Below are positions 56,061 through 64,000 of a DNA stretch of 64,000 bases, in pieces. Source of the DNA: Brevundimonas intermedia. Its GTDB lineage: Bacteria; Pseudomonadota; Alphaproteobacteria; Caulobacterales; Caulobacteraceae. Positions within the stretch are counted from its first letter, which is position 1. Each line of letters starts with the position of its first letter. Location: NCBI RefSeq assembly GCF_004614235.1, contig NZ_SPVH01000007.1, forward strand, positions 372,001 through 436,000. The letters are read 5' to 3'. The notes beneath the pieces are model-generated. The model saw only the letters and a program-made list of their open reading frames with translations. It was not told the DNA's origin and searched no databases. A program made the translations under genes and the position numbers.

Positions 56061-58354
56061 TCGCCCCGCGCGCGTTCGACCGAGTCGACCGACGGATTGG
56101 CCCGCAACGCCGCCATGATCATGGTCGCGTGCTTGGCGTCCTCGACCTCGACGTCCACGTCGACGTCGAAGAAGTCCTGCTGCCGGTGCGCCATCGACAG
56201 GTTGATGATGTTGCCGCCGGCCTCGCCGATCAGGGTCGTGACCTGGCCCAGCACGCCCGGCGCATTGCGGATCGTCGCGCGGATGCGGGCGGCGGCGACA
56301 GCGTCCGTCTCGGCCTGCGGCGTCCATTGCAGGTCGTGCCAGACCGAATCATCGTCCGCGAAGGCAGCCAGGGTCTGGCAGTCTATGGTGTGCACCGTCA
56401 GGCCGGATTCAGGCTCCAGAATGCCCACGATCCGATCGCCCGGCACCGGCGTGCAGCACTGGCCGAAATGCACCGTGACGCCGGGCGTCAGTCCGCCGCC
56501 GCGCACGAACAGCCGCGCCTTGTCGCCCTCGATCCGCTGTTTCTCCGGCCCGGCCTTCAGCCGCCCTTTCAGCGCAGGGAACAGGATTTCAGCGGCGGTC
56601 GTCGGCGACAGCCGGCCCCGGCCCAATCCCTCGAACAGATCTTCGTCATTGGCGACCGCCAGCAGTTCCAGCACCGGCTTCAGCGACACGTCGGCCAGGG
56701 ATTTCTCCACGCGTCCCAACGTCTGATCCAGCGCCACCCGGCCCAGCTTGATGAACTCCTCCCGCTCTGACGTGCGGATGTGGCGGCGGATCGCCGAGCG
56801 CGCGCGGCCCGTCACCGTCAGGCTGCGCCAGTCGGCGGGCACTTCGCGCTTAGAACCCCGAATGATCTCGATCACGTCGCCGTTCTGAAGCGGCGTCCGC
56901 ATCGGCTTCAGCTCGCCGTTGACCTTGACCCCGACCGCCGTGTCCCCGACCTCGGTGTGGACGGCATAGGCGAAGTCCAGAGGCATGCCGCCGCGCGGCA
57001 GGGTCACCAGCTGACCCTTGGGCGTGAAGACGAACACCTGATCCAGGTACATTTCGAGCTTGGCGTGCTCGACCCAGTCCTCGCCGCCCTCGCCGTGCTC
57101 GATCACCTGCACCAGATGGCGCAGGTTCTGCAGGGGATCGCGGCCCCCGCCCTGCTCCATCGCCTCGCGGTCGAAGCCATAGGACTTGTTCTTGTAGCGC
57201 CAGTGGGCGGCGACGCCGTCCTCGGCGATCCGGTCCATCTCCTCGGTGCGGATCTGCATCTCGATGCGCAGGCCGCGCGGCCCGACGACGGTCGTGTGCA
57301 GCGAGCGATAGTTGTTCGACTTGGGCGTCGAGATGAAATCCTTGAACCGCTCGGGCACCATCGGCCATTCGCGGTGGATGACGCCCAGCGCGCGATAGCA
57401 GTCGTCTTCCGCCTCGACGATGACGCGGAAGCCATAGATGTCGGACAGAGACGAGAACCCGACCGATTTGCGCTGCAGCTTACGCCAGATCGAATAGGGC
57501 GTCTTCTGGCGACCATAGACATTGGCCGTCAGGCCTGCCTCCGACAGCACGCGCTCGACCTCGCCTGCGACGCCTTCGATGGCGCGCCCGTGTTCCAGCT
57601 TCAGCGCCTCCAGCCGCCGCTCGATGGCGGTCTTGGCGGTCGGGTTCAGGTGGGTGAAGGCCAGCTCTTCCAGCTCTGAGGCGATCGAATGGATGCCGAT
57701 GGACCGTCCCAGCGGCGCATAGACTTCCAGCGTCTCGCGGCTGATCCGCTCGCGCTTCTCGGGCTTCACATACTGAAGCGTGCGCATGTTGTGCAGGCGG
57801 TCGGCCAGCTTGACCAGCAGCACCCGCACGTCCCGGCTGATGGCCAGGATGAACTTGCGCAGGTTCTCGGCCTGGCGCGTGTGCTCGGCCTGAAGCTCAA
57901 GCCGGCTCAGCTTGGTCACGCCCTCGACCAGGACCGCGACCTCCTCGCCGAACATGCCGGCGATGTCGTCGCGCGTCGCCGAGGTGTCCTCGACCACGTC
58001 GTGCAGCAGGGCGGTGACGATTGTGGCGGTGTCGAGCTTGTAGTCGGTCAGAATGCCCGCGACCTGGATCGGGTGGGCGAAATAGGGATCGCCCGAGGCT
58101 CGCAACTGCGAGCCGTGCATCTTCATCGCATAGACGTAGGCGCGGTTTAGAAGCGCTTCGTCGGCAGTGGGGTCATAGGCCTTTACGGCCTCGATCAGCT
58201 CGAACTGGCGCAGGATCGGCGCGCGCTTGATCGGCCGCCCCGAATCGGCGGCGACCGATTTAGGGTCGTTTTTGTTTGCAGCTTGGGGCGCCGGCGGAAC
58301 CGTTTCGGTCCGCGCCGGCAGGATAGTGACGCCAGGGGCTCCCTCGGGCGTCAG
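56057..58354 (-). CDS. spoT: Bifunctional (p)ppGpp synthetase/hydrolase (RelA/SpoT homologue), predicted CTG start
   Basis: Rsh makes and degrades (p)ppGpp in starvation. Domains: HD hydrolase (HDVVEDT about residue 118-124), synthetase ([43 protein letters not shown]), TGS, and a C-terminal ACT domain. Only 689 residues follow the first ATG (58126), which would begin inside the first helix of the HD domain. The frame is open further upstream without any ATG, GTG or TTG, and encodes recognisable rsh sequence ([29 protein letters not shown]). A CTG at 58354 overlaps the rpoZ stop (CTGA) and has AGGAGG with a 7-nt spacer. I therefore start there, giving 765 residues. Confidence 0.9.
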   Translation of the reverse strand: MTPEGAPGVTILPARTETVPPAPQAANKNDPKSVAADSGRPIKRAPILRQFELIEAVKAYDPTADEALLNRAYVYAMKMHGSQLRASGDPYFAHPIQVAGILTDYKLDTATIVTALLHDVVEDTSATRDDIAGMFGEEVAVLVEGVTKLSRLELQAEHTRQAENLRKFILAISRDVRVLLVKLADRLHNMRTLQYVKPEKRERISRETLEVYAPLGRSIGIHSIASELEELAFTHLNPTAKTAIERRLEALKLEHGRAIEGVAGEVERVLSEAGLTANVYGRQKTPYSIWRKLQRKSVGFSSLSDIYGFRVIVEAEDDCYRALGVIHREWPMVPERFKDFISTPKSNNYRSLHTTVVGPRGLRIEMQIRTEEMDRIAEDGVAAHWRYKNKSYGFDREAMEQGGGRDPLQNLRHLVQVIEHGEGGEDWVEHAKLEMYLDQVFVFTPKGQLVTLPRGGMPLDFAYAVHTEVGDTAVGVKVNGELKPMRTPLQNGDVIEIIRGSKREVPADWRSLTVTGRARSAIRRHIRTSEREEFIKLGRVALDQTLGRVEKSLADVSLKPVLELLAVANDEDLFEGLGRGRLSPTTAAEILFPALKGRLKAGPEKQRIEGDKARLFVRGGGLTPGVTVHFGQCCTPVPGDRIVGILEPESGLTVHTIDCQTLAAFADDDSVWHDLQWTPQAETDAVAAARIRATIRNAPGVLGQVTTLIGEAGGNIINLSMAHRQQDFFDVDVDVEVEDAKHATMIMAALRANPSVDSVERARGE

Positions 58355-58710
58355 TACCGCTCCTCCTGACCGCCGTCGCGGTCGCTTTGCAGGGCGCGGA
58401 TCAGTTCCGCCTCGGCCATGTTCATGTGTTGCGGCGCGGCCAGCAGGGCGACCGTCTCCGCCTCGTCTTCGGCTTCCGTACGCTCATCGACGCGTTGCAG
58501 CGTGGTGATGATGGTCTCAAGCAGTTCGTCCGGAACGACGGTGTCGTCGGCGATCTCACGCAGGGCGACGACCGGGTTCTTGTCGTTGTCGCGGTCGATC
58601 GTCAGGGCGGAGCCGTTGGCGATGCTGCGGGCGCGGTGGCCGGCAATCAGCACCAGACCAAAGCGGTTCGGAACCTTCTCGATGCAGTCTTCGACGGTGA
58701 CGCGGGCCAT
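58351..58710 (-). CDS. rpoZ: DNA-directed RNA polymerase omega subunit
   Basis: The 119-residue protein is the RNA polymerase omega subunit, with [30 protein letters not shown] and [14 protein letters not shown]. The last codons contain AGGAGG, a ribosome-binding site for the downstream rsh. An rpoZ-rsh pairing is the usual order and links RNA polymerase to ppGpp. Confidence 0.97.
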   Translation of the reverse strand: MARVTVEDCIEKVPNRFGLVLIAGHRARSIANGSALTIDRDNDKNPVVALREIADDTVVPDELLETIITTLQRVDERTEAEDEAETVALLAAPQHMNMAEAELIRALQSDRDGGQEERY

Positions 58711-58794
58711 GAAATTCCTCGAACGCGGGGGAGAACCGCGTCAAATACAGATGGGGACTGCCTTTTGCAACGCCACAGGGGCGAAAGTGCGGCG

Positions 58795-59232
58795 TCAGTC
58801 GGTTCGACGCGCCAGAGGATAGGCGATGATCAGCACCAGATCGTCTGCGCCGACCTGCTGGATGCCGACATTGCCGCCGTCATACAGATAGGCCGTGTCA
58901 CCGGCCTTCATCCGGGTGGTGACGCCGTCCGTGGTCACGTCACCCTCCCCGCTTATGACATGATAGACCTCGTCGTGGGCGATGACGTGCAGGCCGATGG
59001 ACGATCCCGGATGCATGATGCGCTTCCTGAACTCCATCGATCGGTTCGGCGCCACGCCCGAGATTCGATAGGCGGTGCTCATCCCCGTTCCGTTATGGGG
59101 CGGCGGCTGGCGGACCATCGTATCCGCCTCATGAATCACCAGACCGACGCCCGCCGGCGGCGAGACAGGCGCAGGATGCGATTCCTGCACCGCTCCGGCA
59201 GCGAGCAGGACGGCCAGAGAAAGGACGAGCAT
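58795..59232 (-). CDS. Exported cupin-domain protein
   Basis: The 145-residue protein has a signal peptide (MLVLSLAVLLAAGAVQ) and one cupin domain: GSSIGLHVIAHDEVYHVISGEGDV carries the His/Glu metal-binding motif and GVTTRMKAGDTAYLYDGGNV follows. It could be a small isomerase, dioxygenase or sugar-binding protein. The function is unknown. It is on the same strand as folK, 47 bases away. Confidence 0.85.
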   Translation of the reverse strand: MLVLSLAVLLAAGAVQESHPAPVSPPAGVGLVIHEADTMVRQPPPHNGTGMSTAYRISGVAPNRSMEFRKRIMHPGSSIGLHVIAHDEVYHVISGEGDVTTDGVTTRMKAGDTAYLYDGGNVGIQQVGADDLVLIIAYPLARRTD

Positions 59233-59279
59233 GAAATGTCTCCCGGTGTCAGGGCCGAGATCAGCTCACGAACCGCCAT

Positions 59280-59861
59280 CTACTTCAAGGGATGGGCGTC
59301 GCGACCGACCGACGCGGTCTCGACCAGTTCGCTCGCCGTTCCGCCCTGCGTGGGATGCAGCCAGAGCGGCGCGATCTCGACGATCGGCCCCATGACGAAC
59401 CGTCGCTCGGCCGCGCGGGGATGGGGCAGGATCAGCCCGTCCAGATCGCCGCTCAGTCGCCCGTAGGCGATCAGGTCCAAGTCCAGCGTTCGCGGCGCAT
59501 TCCGAACCGACCGCTCGCGACCGAACGCGTCCTCGATCCGGCCCAGCGCAGCCATCAGTTTGTGCGGGTCATGGGCGGTGCGCACCATCACGACGCCATT
59601 CAGGAAGGGCGGGTCCTGTGGATCCGGCCACGCCAGGGACGACCACCACGACGACCGCGCCACGACATCGATTCCCTCGCATCGAAATCGCGCCAGCGCC
59701 GCCTCCAGCGCTTCTCGGCACGAGGACCATACCCCCTTGTCATTGCAGCCCAGCGCCACGATGACTGCATCATTCAGGTCGAACCCGTCGTCGATTCCGA
59801 CATCGACGGCTAGCGCGGCCGCGCAGTCCGATTTTTCATCTCTTTCGACGGCATCGACCAT
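59280..59861 (-). CDS. folK: 2-amino-4-hydroxy-6-hydroxymethyldihydropteridine pyrophosphokinase
   Basis: FolK transfers pyrophosphate from ATP to the pterin in folate synthesis. The protein has VIVALGCND at the fold start, SSWWSSLAWPDPQDPPFLNGVV, RNAPRTLDLDLIAYG and LPHPRAAERRFV. The first ATG (59861) shares two bases with the divergent NYN gene's ATG and gives about 28 extra residues before the conserved core; the real start is probably later. One option is the CTG at 59777 (NDAVIVALG), which matches family N-termini. Confidence 0.9.
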   Translation of the reverse strand: MVDAVERDEKSDCAAALAVDVGIDDGFDLNDAVIVALGCNDKGVWSSCREALEAALARFRCEGIDVVARSSWWSSLAWPDPQDPPFLNGVVMVRTAHDPHKLMAALGRIEDAFGRERSVRNAPRTLDLDLIAYGRLSGDLDGLILPHPRAAERRFVMGPIVEIAPLWLHPTQGGTASELVETASVGRDAHPLK

Positions 59862-60396
59862 GTTTCATCCCACCGACCGGCTGGCGATCTTCATCGACGG
59901 CTCGAACCTTTATTCCGCCGCGCGCGCCTTGCAGCACGACATGGACTTCCGGCGGATGCTGGACTGGTTCCGCGAGAAATCCATCCTGACCCGCGCCTAT
60001 TACTATACGGCCGTGGTCGAGGGCGAAGAATTCTCGCCTGTGAAACCGCTGGTGGACTGGCTGGACTACAATGGCTTTTCGGTCGTGACCAAGCCGGTGA
60101 AGCGTTTCACCGACGGCCAGGGCCACAGCCGGATCAAGGGCAATATGGACATCGAGATCGCGGTGGACATGCTGGAGTTGGCTCCACACATCGACCACGC
60201 CGTGCTGTTTTCCGGGGACGGAGATTTTCGGCGGGCGGTTCAGGCGGTTCAGGCGCGCGGCGTGCGCGTCACCGTCGTCTCGACCCAGAAGACCCAGCCG
60301 CCGCACATCGCCGACGAACTGCGTCGCCAAGCCGATGCCTTCATCGATCTGAACGACATGATGGCCGAGTTCGGCCGTCCCAAGGGCGCCCAGTGA
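59860..60396 (+). CDS. NYN domain (LabA/DUF88-like) ribonuclease-family protein
   Basis: The 178-residue protein is a NYN domain, a PIN-like nuclease fold, with LAIFIDGSNLYSAARAL (first acidic residue), NMDIEIAVDML and HAVLFSGDGDFRRAVQAVQARGV. The conserved Asp residues for a metal site are present. Bacterial LabA-like proteins have roles in RNA decay or gene control. The start ATG at 59860 lacks a strong ribosome-binding site. Its stop overlaps the next gene as TGATG. Confidence 0.9.
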   Translation: MFHPTDRLAIFIDGSNLYSAARALQHDMDFRRMLDWFREKSILTRAYYYTAVVEGEEFSPVKPLVDWLDYNGFSVVTKPVKRFTDGQGHSRIKGNMDIEIAVDMLELAPHIDHAVLFSGDGDFRRAVQAVQARGVRVTVVSTQKTQPPHIADELRRQADAFIDLNDMMAEFGRPKGAQ

Positions 60397-61031
60397 TGTT
60401 GACGCCCGAACCACCCCGCGACTGTCCGCTGTGCCCGCGCCTGGTCGCCTATCGCCAGGAGAACGCCCGCCAGAATCCCGATTGGTGGAACGGTCCGGCC
60501 GCCTCGTTCGGCGATCCGAATGCGCGCCTGCTGATCGCCGGCCTGGCCCCCGGCCGCACAGGCGCGAACCGCACCGGCCGCCCCTTCACCGGCGACCATG
60601 CCGGCTGGCTGCTCTACGACACCCTGAAGAAAACGGGCTTCGCGCACGGTCACTATGATCCGAACGGCGACGACGACCTGACGCTGACGGACTGCATGAT
60701 CACCAACGCCGTCCGTTGCGCTCCGCCCGGCAACAAGCCGTTGCCGATCGAGGAAACCACTTGCCGGCCGTTCCTAATCGACCGGCTGGCGCTGCTGCCC
60801 AATCTGAAGGTGATCGTGACCCTGGGCGACGTGTCACGCCGCAATATCCTCAAGGCGTTCGGCCGTCCCGCGTCCGCCATGCCCGCAGGCCACGGCGCCC
60901 AAGGCGAGGCCGGCGGCTATGTCATCCTGAACAGCTATCACTGCTCACGGTTGAACACGAACACCGGCCGTCTGACGCCCCAGATGTTCGAGGACATCTT
61001 CGACCGCGTCCGCACCCTGATCGACGCCTGA
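60396..61031 (+). CDS. Uracil-DNA glycosylase, family 5 (UDGb-like)
   Basis: The 211-residue protein has an N-terminal iron-sulfur cysteine pair (Cys10, Cys13 in DCPLC) and further cysteines consistent with a 4Fe-4S cluster (TNAVRCAPP, TTCRPF), the UDG motif GLAPGRTGANRTGRPFTGD and NSYHCSRLNTNTGRLT. Family 5 enzymes remove uracil and some deaminated purines from DNA. ATG 60396 overlaps the NYN stop (TGATG); GTG 60393 is another candidate. It forms a two-gene unit with the NYN gene. Confidence 0.9.
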   Translation: MLTPEPPRDCPLCPRLVAYRQENARQNPDWWNGPAASFGDPNARLLIAGLAPGRTGANRTGRPFTGDHAGWLLYDTLKKTGFAHGHYDPNGDDDLTLTDCMITNAVRCAPPGNKPLPIEETTCRPFLIDRLALLPNLKVIVTLGDVSRRNILKAFGRPASAMPAGHGAQGEAGGYVILNSYHCSRLNTNTGRLTPQMFEDIFDRVRTLIDA

Positions 61032-61034
61032 GCT

Positions 61035-61508
61035 TCAGCCCTTGTCCCGCATCAGCCGGGCCTTGTCGCGCTGCCAGTCCCGGTCGGCCGAGGCTTCGCG
61101 CTTGTCGTGCAGCTTCTTGCCCTTGGCCAAGGCGATCTCCAGCTTCGCCTTGCCCGCATCGTTCAGATAAAGCTTGAGCGGAATGATCGTCTGGCCGTCG
61201 CGCTGGACAGCCCCGATCAGGCGGTCGATCTGCTTTCTGTGCAGCAGCAGCTTACGGGGCCGGCGCGGTTCGTGGTTGAAGCGGTTGGCCTGTTTATAAG
61301 GCGGGATGTCGGCATTGATCAGCACGATCTCGCGCCCCTCCACCGCCGCATAGCTTTCGGCGATATTGGCCCGGCCGTCGCGCAGCGCCTTGATCTCGGT
61401 GCCCAGCAACTGGATTCCGGCCTCGATATTCTCTTCCAGGAAATAGTCGAACCTTGCGCGGCGGTTCTCGGCGATGACCTTGGATTTGGACTGGGGTTGC
61501 GGCGCCAT
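61035..61508 (-). CDS. smpB: SsrA-binding protein SmpB
   Basis: SmpB delivers tmRNA to stalled ribosomes for trans-translation. The 157-residue protein has [37 protein letters not shown] and the basic C-terminal tail ([21 protein letters not shown]). ATG 61508 overlaps the dapA stop as ATGA; an upstream open frame to 61667 lies inside dapA. Confidence 0.96.
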   Translation of the reverse strand: MAPQPQSKSKVIAENRRARFDYFLEENIEAGIQLLGTEIKALRDGRANIAESYAAVEGREIVLINADIPPYKQANRFNHEPRRPRKLLLHRKQIDRLIGAVQRDGQTIIPLKLYLNDAGKAKLEIALAKGKKLHDKREASADRDWQRDKARLMRDKG

Positions 61509-62392
61509 CAGCCGACGCCCGCATCCGCCATGGCGCGGTCGATGATCGGCTTGACCGCATCCGACGTCGGCGACAGCGGCAGTCGCGCCTCTTCGCTGCA
61601 CAGGCCCAGCCTGGCGAGGGCGTATTTGGTCGGGGCCGGCGAGTTGTCGAGGAACAGCGCCTTGCACAGGCCGATCAGCCGGTCCTGCCAGTCGCGAGCG
61701 GTGGCGTAGTCGCCGGCCGTCATCGCATTGTGCAGCGCGACCATGGCTTCCGGCGCGACGTTCGACGCCACCGAGATCAGCCCGACCCCGCCATGGGCGT
61801 GATAGCCCAGATAGCTGGGATCATCGCCCGAGATCAGGTCGAACTGGCCGCCGATGTTGGTCCGCATCCAGCTGACCCGGCTCATGTCGCCGGTGGCGTC
61901 CTTGATGCCGACGATGTTCGGATGGCCCGCCAGCCGCGCCACTGTCTCATTGGCCAGATCGGCCCCGGTGCGCCCCGGCACGTTGTAGAGCAGGATCGGC
62001 AACTGAACGGCGTCGGCCACGGCCTCGAAATGCGCCGCCATGCCCGCCTGCGACGGGCGGATGTAATAGGGCGTCACGATCAGCGCCCCGTCCGCGCCCA
62101 CCGTCTTGGCGTGGCGGGTCAGGTCGATGGCTTCCTTGGTATAGGGCGAGCCCGTGCCGGCGATGACGCTGACGCGCCCGGCCGCCAGCCGCACGCACAG
62201 CTCGATCACATGCTTGTGCTCGTCCAGATCCATGCTGGCGCCCTCGCCCGTCGTGCCCATCGGCACGACGCCGTGGACCCCTGCGGCGATCTGGCGCTCC
62301 AGCAATCTGGCGAATGCGGCTTCGTCCACGTTTCCGTCACGAAGTGGTGTGATCAGGGCGGTGATCACGCCCTTGAACAAGGGGGCGGTCAT
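61508..62392 (-). CDS. dapA: 4-hydroxy-tetrahydrodipicolinate synthase
   Basis: DapA condenses pyruvate and aspartate semialdehyde, the first lysine/diaminopimelate step. The 294-residue barrel has the Schiff-base Lys164 in [10 protein letters not shown], Tyr136 in LYNVPGRTG and MGTTGE near the start. ATG 62392 ([10 protein letters not shown]) gives the family start; ATG 62440 would add 16 residues. It is coupled to smpB by an ATGA overlap and divergent from the transglycosylase gene. Confidence 0.97.
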   Translation of the reverse strand: MTAPLFKGVITALITPLRDGNVDEAAFARLLERQIAAGVHGVVPMGTTGEGASMDLDEHKHVIELCVRLAAGRVSVIAGTGSPYTKEAIDLTRHAKTVGADGALIVTPYYIRPSQAGMAAHFEAVADAVQLPILLYNVPGRTGADLANETVARLAGHPNIVGIKDATGDMSRVSWMRTNIGGQFDLISGDDPSYLGYHAHGGVGLISVASNVAPEAMVALHNAMTAGDYATARDWQDRLIGLCKALFLDNSPAPTKYALARLGLCSEEARLPLSPTSDAVKPIIDRAMADAGVG

Positions 62393-62517
62393 GGGACTAA
62401 ACTTGGCCTGCGTGGGGAGGGACGATGGACGGATGTTCATCGCCTTTGCAATGAGCGCGGGACGTTAGGTCGCCAGCGGCTCCGCCGCAACCGGATTGAA
62501 TGAGAACAGGACAGATC

Positions 62518-64000
62518 ATGATAGCGACCAGTCTGGCGGCGGCCCTCGCCGTCCTTGCGCCGAACCCGCAGGACGTCCTGCCGACCCAGCCTGTTCCCTA
62601 CGCGTCGGCGTCATCGTCCGTGCCCGGCTATTCCGCCACCTATCAGGGCCGCGTGCTGAACGATCAGGACACGGCGCTGTTTCGCCAGGGCCTCGCCGCC
62701 GCCCGCGCACGCGATGTCTTCGGCGCCCAGTCCTCCATGTCCCAGATCCGCGACGCCTCGGCGCGCAAACTGGTCGAATGGGCGCTGATCGACACCTCGG
62801 GTGAGCAACTGTCCTATGCGGACCTCGCGCGCGGCCAGAGCGATCTCGCCGGCTGGCCCCGCAACGAATCACGCCGCGCCGCCGCCGAGAAGGTTCTGGA
62901 TCGTTCCGGCATGGGCGCCGATGCGGCCCTGGCTCTGATGTCTGACGGCAAGCCCACGACGGTGGAAGGCGCCATCGCCTATGCCTCGGCCCTGGAGCAA
63001 CGCGGTCGCCAGGACGAGGCCCGCGCCCTGGTCCGCGACTGGTGGCGCACCCGCTCGTTCGACGATGCGCCCCAGTCGCGCATCCTCGGCCAGTGGGGAT
63101 CCTGGCTGACGCCCTCCGATCACGAGGCGCGGCTGAACATGCTGTTGCTCGGCCCGCACGGTCCGGCGACGCGCAGCATGGTCAATCTGGTTTCGCCCGA
63201 CCGCGCCGCCATCGCCAACACGGTCATGACCCTGCGCTCGGCCTACAGCCCCGACGCCGTCATCGCCAATCTGACGCCCGCCCAAGCCGCCGATCCGGCC
63301 GTCGTTCTTGAACGCGTGCGCCTCCTGCGGTCGCAGAACCGCCAGTCCGAGGGTTTCGCCCTGCTGGCCAATCTGCCGCCCGCACCGGCCCACACGGCCG
63401 GCGACAACACCCTGTGGAGCGAGCGTCGCAACTATTTCCTCGACGCCCTGCAACAGGGCAACTGGCGCGCCGCCTATGACGCCATGAACGGGCACGGCTT
63501 CACCTCGGGCGACCGAATGGTGGATGCCGAGTTCTTCGCCGGCTGGGTCGCCCTGACCAAGCTTAACCAGCCCGAGGTCGCCGCCCGGCACTTCGAGGCC
63601 CTGCGCACCGCCTCATCCACCCCGATCACGCAAGGCCGCGCCTTCTACTGGCTGGGCCGGGCCGCAGAGGCGCGCGGCGAGCGCGACGCCGCCCTCGCCT
63701 ATTACCGCAACGGCGCCCAGCACTGGCAGACCTTCTACGGCCAGCTGGCGGCCGAGAAGGCCGGCATGACGACGCTTCAGCTTCCGGGCGAACCCGTCCC
63801 GTCGCAATCGGACATCGCCCGCTTCGAGGGCAACGAGATCGTCCGCGCCACTCGCATCCTGGGCGAAACCGGCGAGACCAGCCTGTTGCGCGTCTTCGCC
63901 TATCAGCTCGACAACGACCTGCCGACGATCAACGACCTGGCCCTGTTGATGGACCTGTCGCGCGGCTATGGCGAAGGCTTCACCGCCATGATGGTCGGTC
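62518..64000 (+). CDS. Soluble lytic murein transglycosylase (Slt-type), N-terminal part, cut by the right edge
   Basis: An uninterrupted frame of 494 codons runs from ATG 62518 to the end of the window with no stop. After a signal-like start (IATSLAAALAVLAP) the protein is an alpha-superhelical domain with repeated SQ/AR helices and GRAFYWLGRAAEARGERDAALAYYRNGAQ, the U-shaped domain of E. coli Slt70-like enzymes. The catalytic SLT domain lies beyond the window. It cleaves peptidoglycan in the periplasm. ACAGG lies upstream of the start. Confidence 0.85.
   Translation, partial: MIATSLAAALAVLAPNPQDVLPTQPVPYASASSSVPGYSATYQGRVLNDQDTALFRQGLAAARARDVFGAQSSMSQIRDASARKLVEWALIDTSGEQLSYADLARGQSDLAGWPRNESRRAAAEKVLDRSGMGADAALALMSDGKPTTVEGAIAYASALEQRGRQDEARALVRDWWRTRSFDDAPQSRILGQWGSWLTPSDHEARLNMLLLGPHGPATRSMVNLVSPDRAAIANTVMTLRSAYSPDAVIANLTPAQAADPAVVLERVRLLRSQNRQSEGFALLANLPPAPAHTAGDNTLWSERRNYFLDALQQGNWRAAYDAMNGHGFTSGDRMVDAEFFAGWVALTKLNQPEVAARHFEALRTASSTPITQGRAFYWLGRAAEARGERDAALAYYRNGAQHWQTFYGQLAAEKAGMTTLQLPGEPVPSQSDIARFEGNEIVRATRILGETGETSLLRVFAYQLDNDLPTINDLALLMDLSRGYGEGFTAMMVG

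Noticed and set aside
56140..56170. Tandem GTCGAC-like repeats in the ACT domain of rsh
   Set aside because: They encode a short run of alternating Asp/Val residues in a conserved domain; this is ordinary coding sequence rather than a repeat element.

Overview
The window is high-GC chromosomal DNA from an alphaproteobacterium, most likely Caulobacterales and close to Brevundimonas or Caulobacter. The clues are the gene families (a ChrR/sigma-E module, a duplicated cold-shock protein, class I PhaC, a RibBX-type riboflavin enzyme, a NusB-ThiL pairing, 5-aminolevulinate synthase, an NDUFS4-like complex I subunit, K+-independent HppA), the very dense packing, and frequent 4-bp start/stop overlaps (ATGA, GTGA, TGATG, TAATG). 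Almost everything is conserved housekeeping gene content. The exception is the first 3.1 kb, which looks like the edge of an accessory region.

Layout. 1-3.1 kb: an unknown gene cut by the left edge, a degraded stretch, and a nuclease-STAND NTPase resembling anti-phage Avs/AVAST proteins but ending where a C-terminal sensor should begin, followed by an AT-richer junction. 3.1-7.4 kb: a singlet-oxygen/membrane-stress module, with sigma factor, ChrR anti-sigma and DUF1295 protein transcribed rightward, and an FAD amine oxidase plus DUF1365 protein transcribed leftward from facing sigma-E-like promoters. 7.4-25.2 kb: three clustered tRNAs and a fourth further on, TrhO, the NDUFS4-like protein, a double cold-shock protein, RecJ, PhaC, a lipoprotein MsrB, ArgC, ribosomal proteins L13/S9, a PhoX-like phosphatase, heme A synthase, MerR/IHF-alpha, and PlsX-FabH-YceD with a cytochrome bc1 chaperone. 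25.3-29 kb: BamE, HppA and small secreted proteins.

29-35.2 kb is a leftward series glyA-nrdR-ribD(C)-ribE-ribBX-ribH-nusB-thiL covering one-carbon, ribonucleotide-reductase control, riboflavin and thiamine functions. 35.7-39.3 kb carries hemA and hemB. 39.3-49.6 kb holds a GNAT enzyme, a beta-hydroxyacid dehydrogenase, MotB, the Bpt aminoacyl transferase, ParC, a nitronate monooxygenase, a DipZ-like thiol protein and RecO. 49.7-58.7 kb is a leftward core block: serine hydrolase, era-rnc-lepB, acpS-pdxJ-pyrE, then a LOG protein, the ppGpp synthetase/hydrolase rsh and rpoZ. 58.8-64 kb: cupin, folK, a divergent NYN nuclease-UDG pair, smpB-dapA, and the start of an Slt-type lytic transglycosylase cut by the right edge.

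The observations most worth checking are: (i) rsh appears to start at a CTG codon overlapping the rpoZ stop, behind a perfect Shine-Dalgarno; (ii) the ChrR homologue has lost the His/Cys zinc ligands of its anti-sigma domain but kept its cupin ligands; (iii) the truncated nuclease-STAND protein; (iv) a riboflavin operon with a reductase-only RibD and a RibBX lacking GTP cyclohydrolase II cysteines; (v) a lipoprotein with a methyltransferase fold. No CRISPR array, insertion sequence or rRNA gene was seen.
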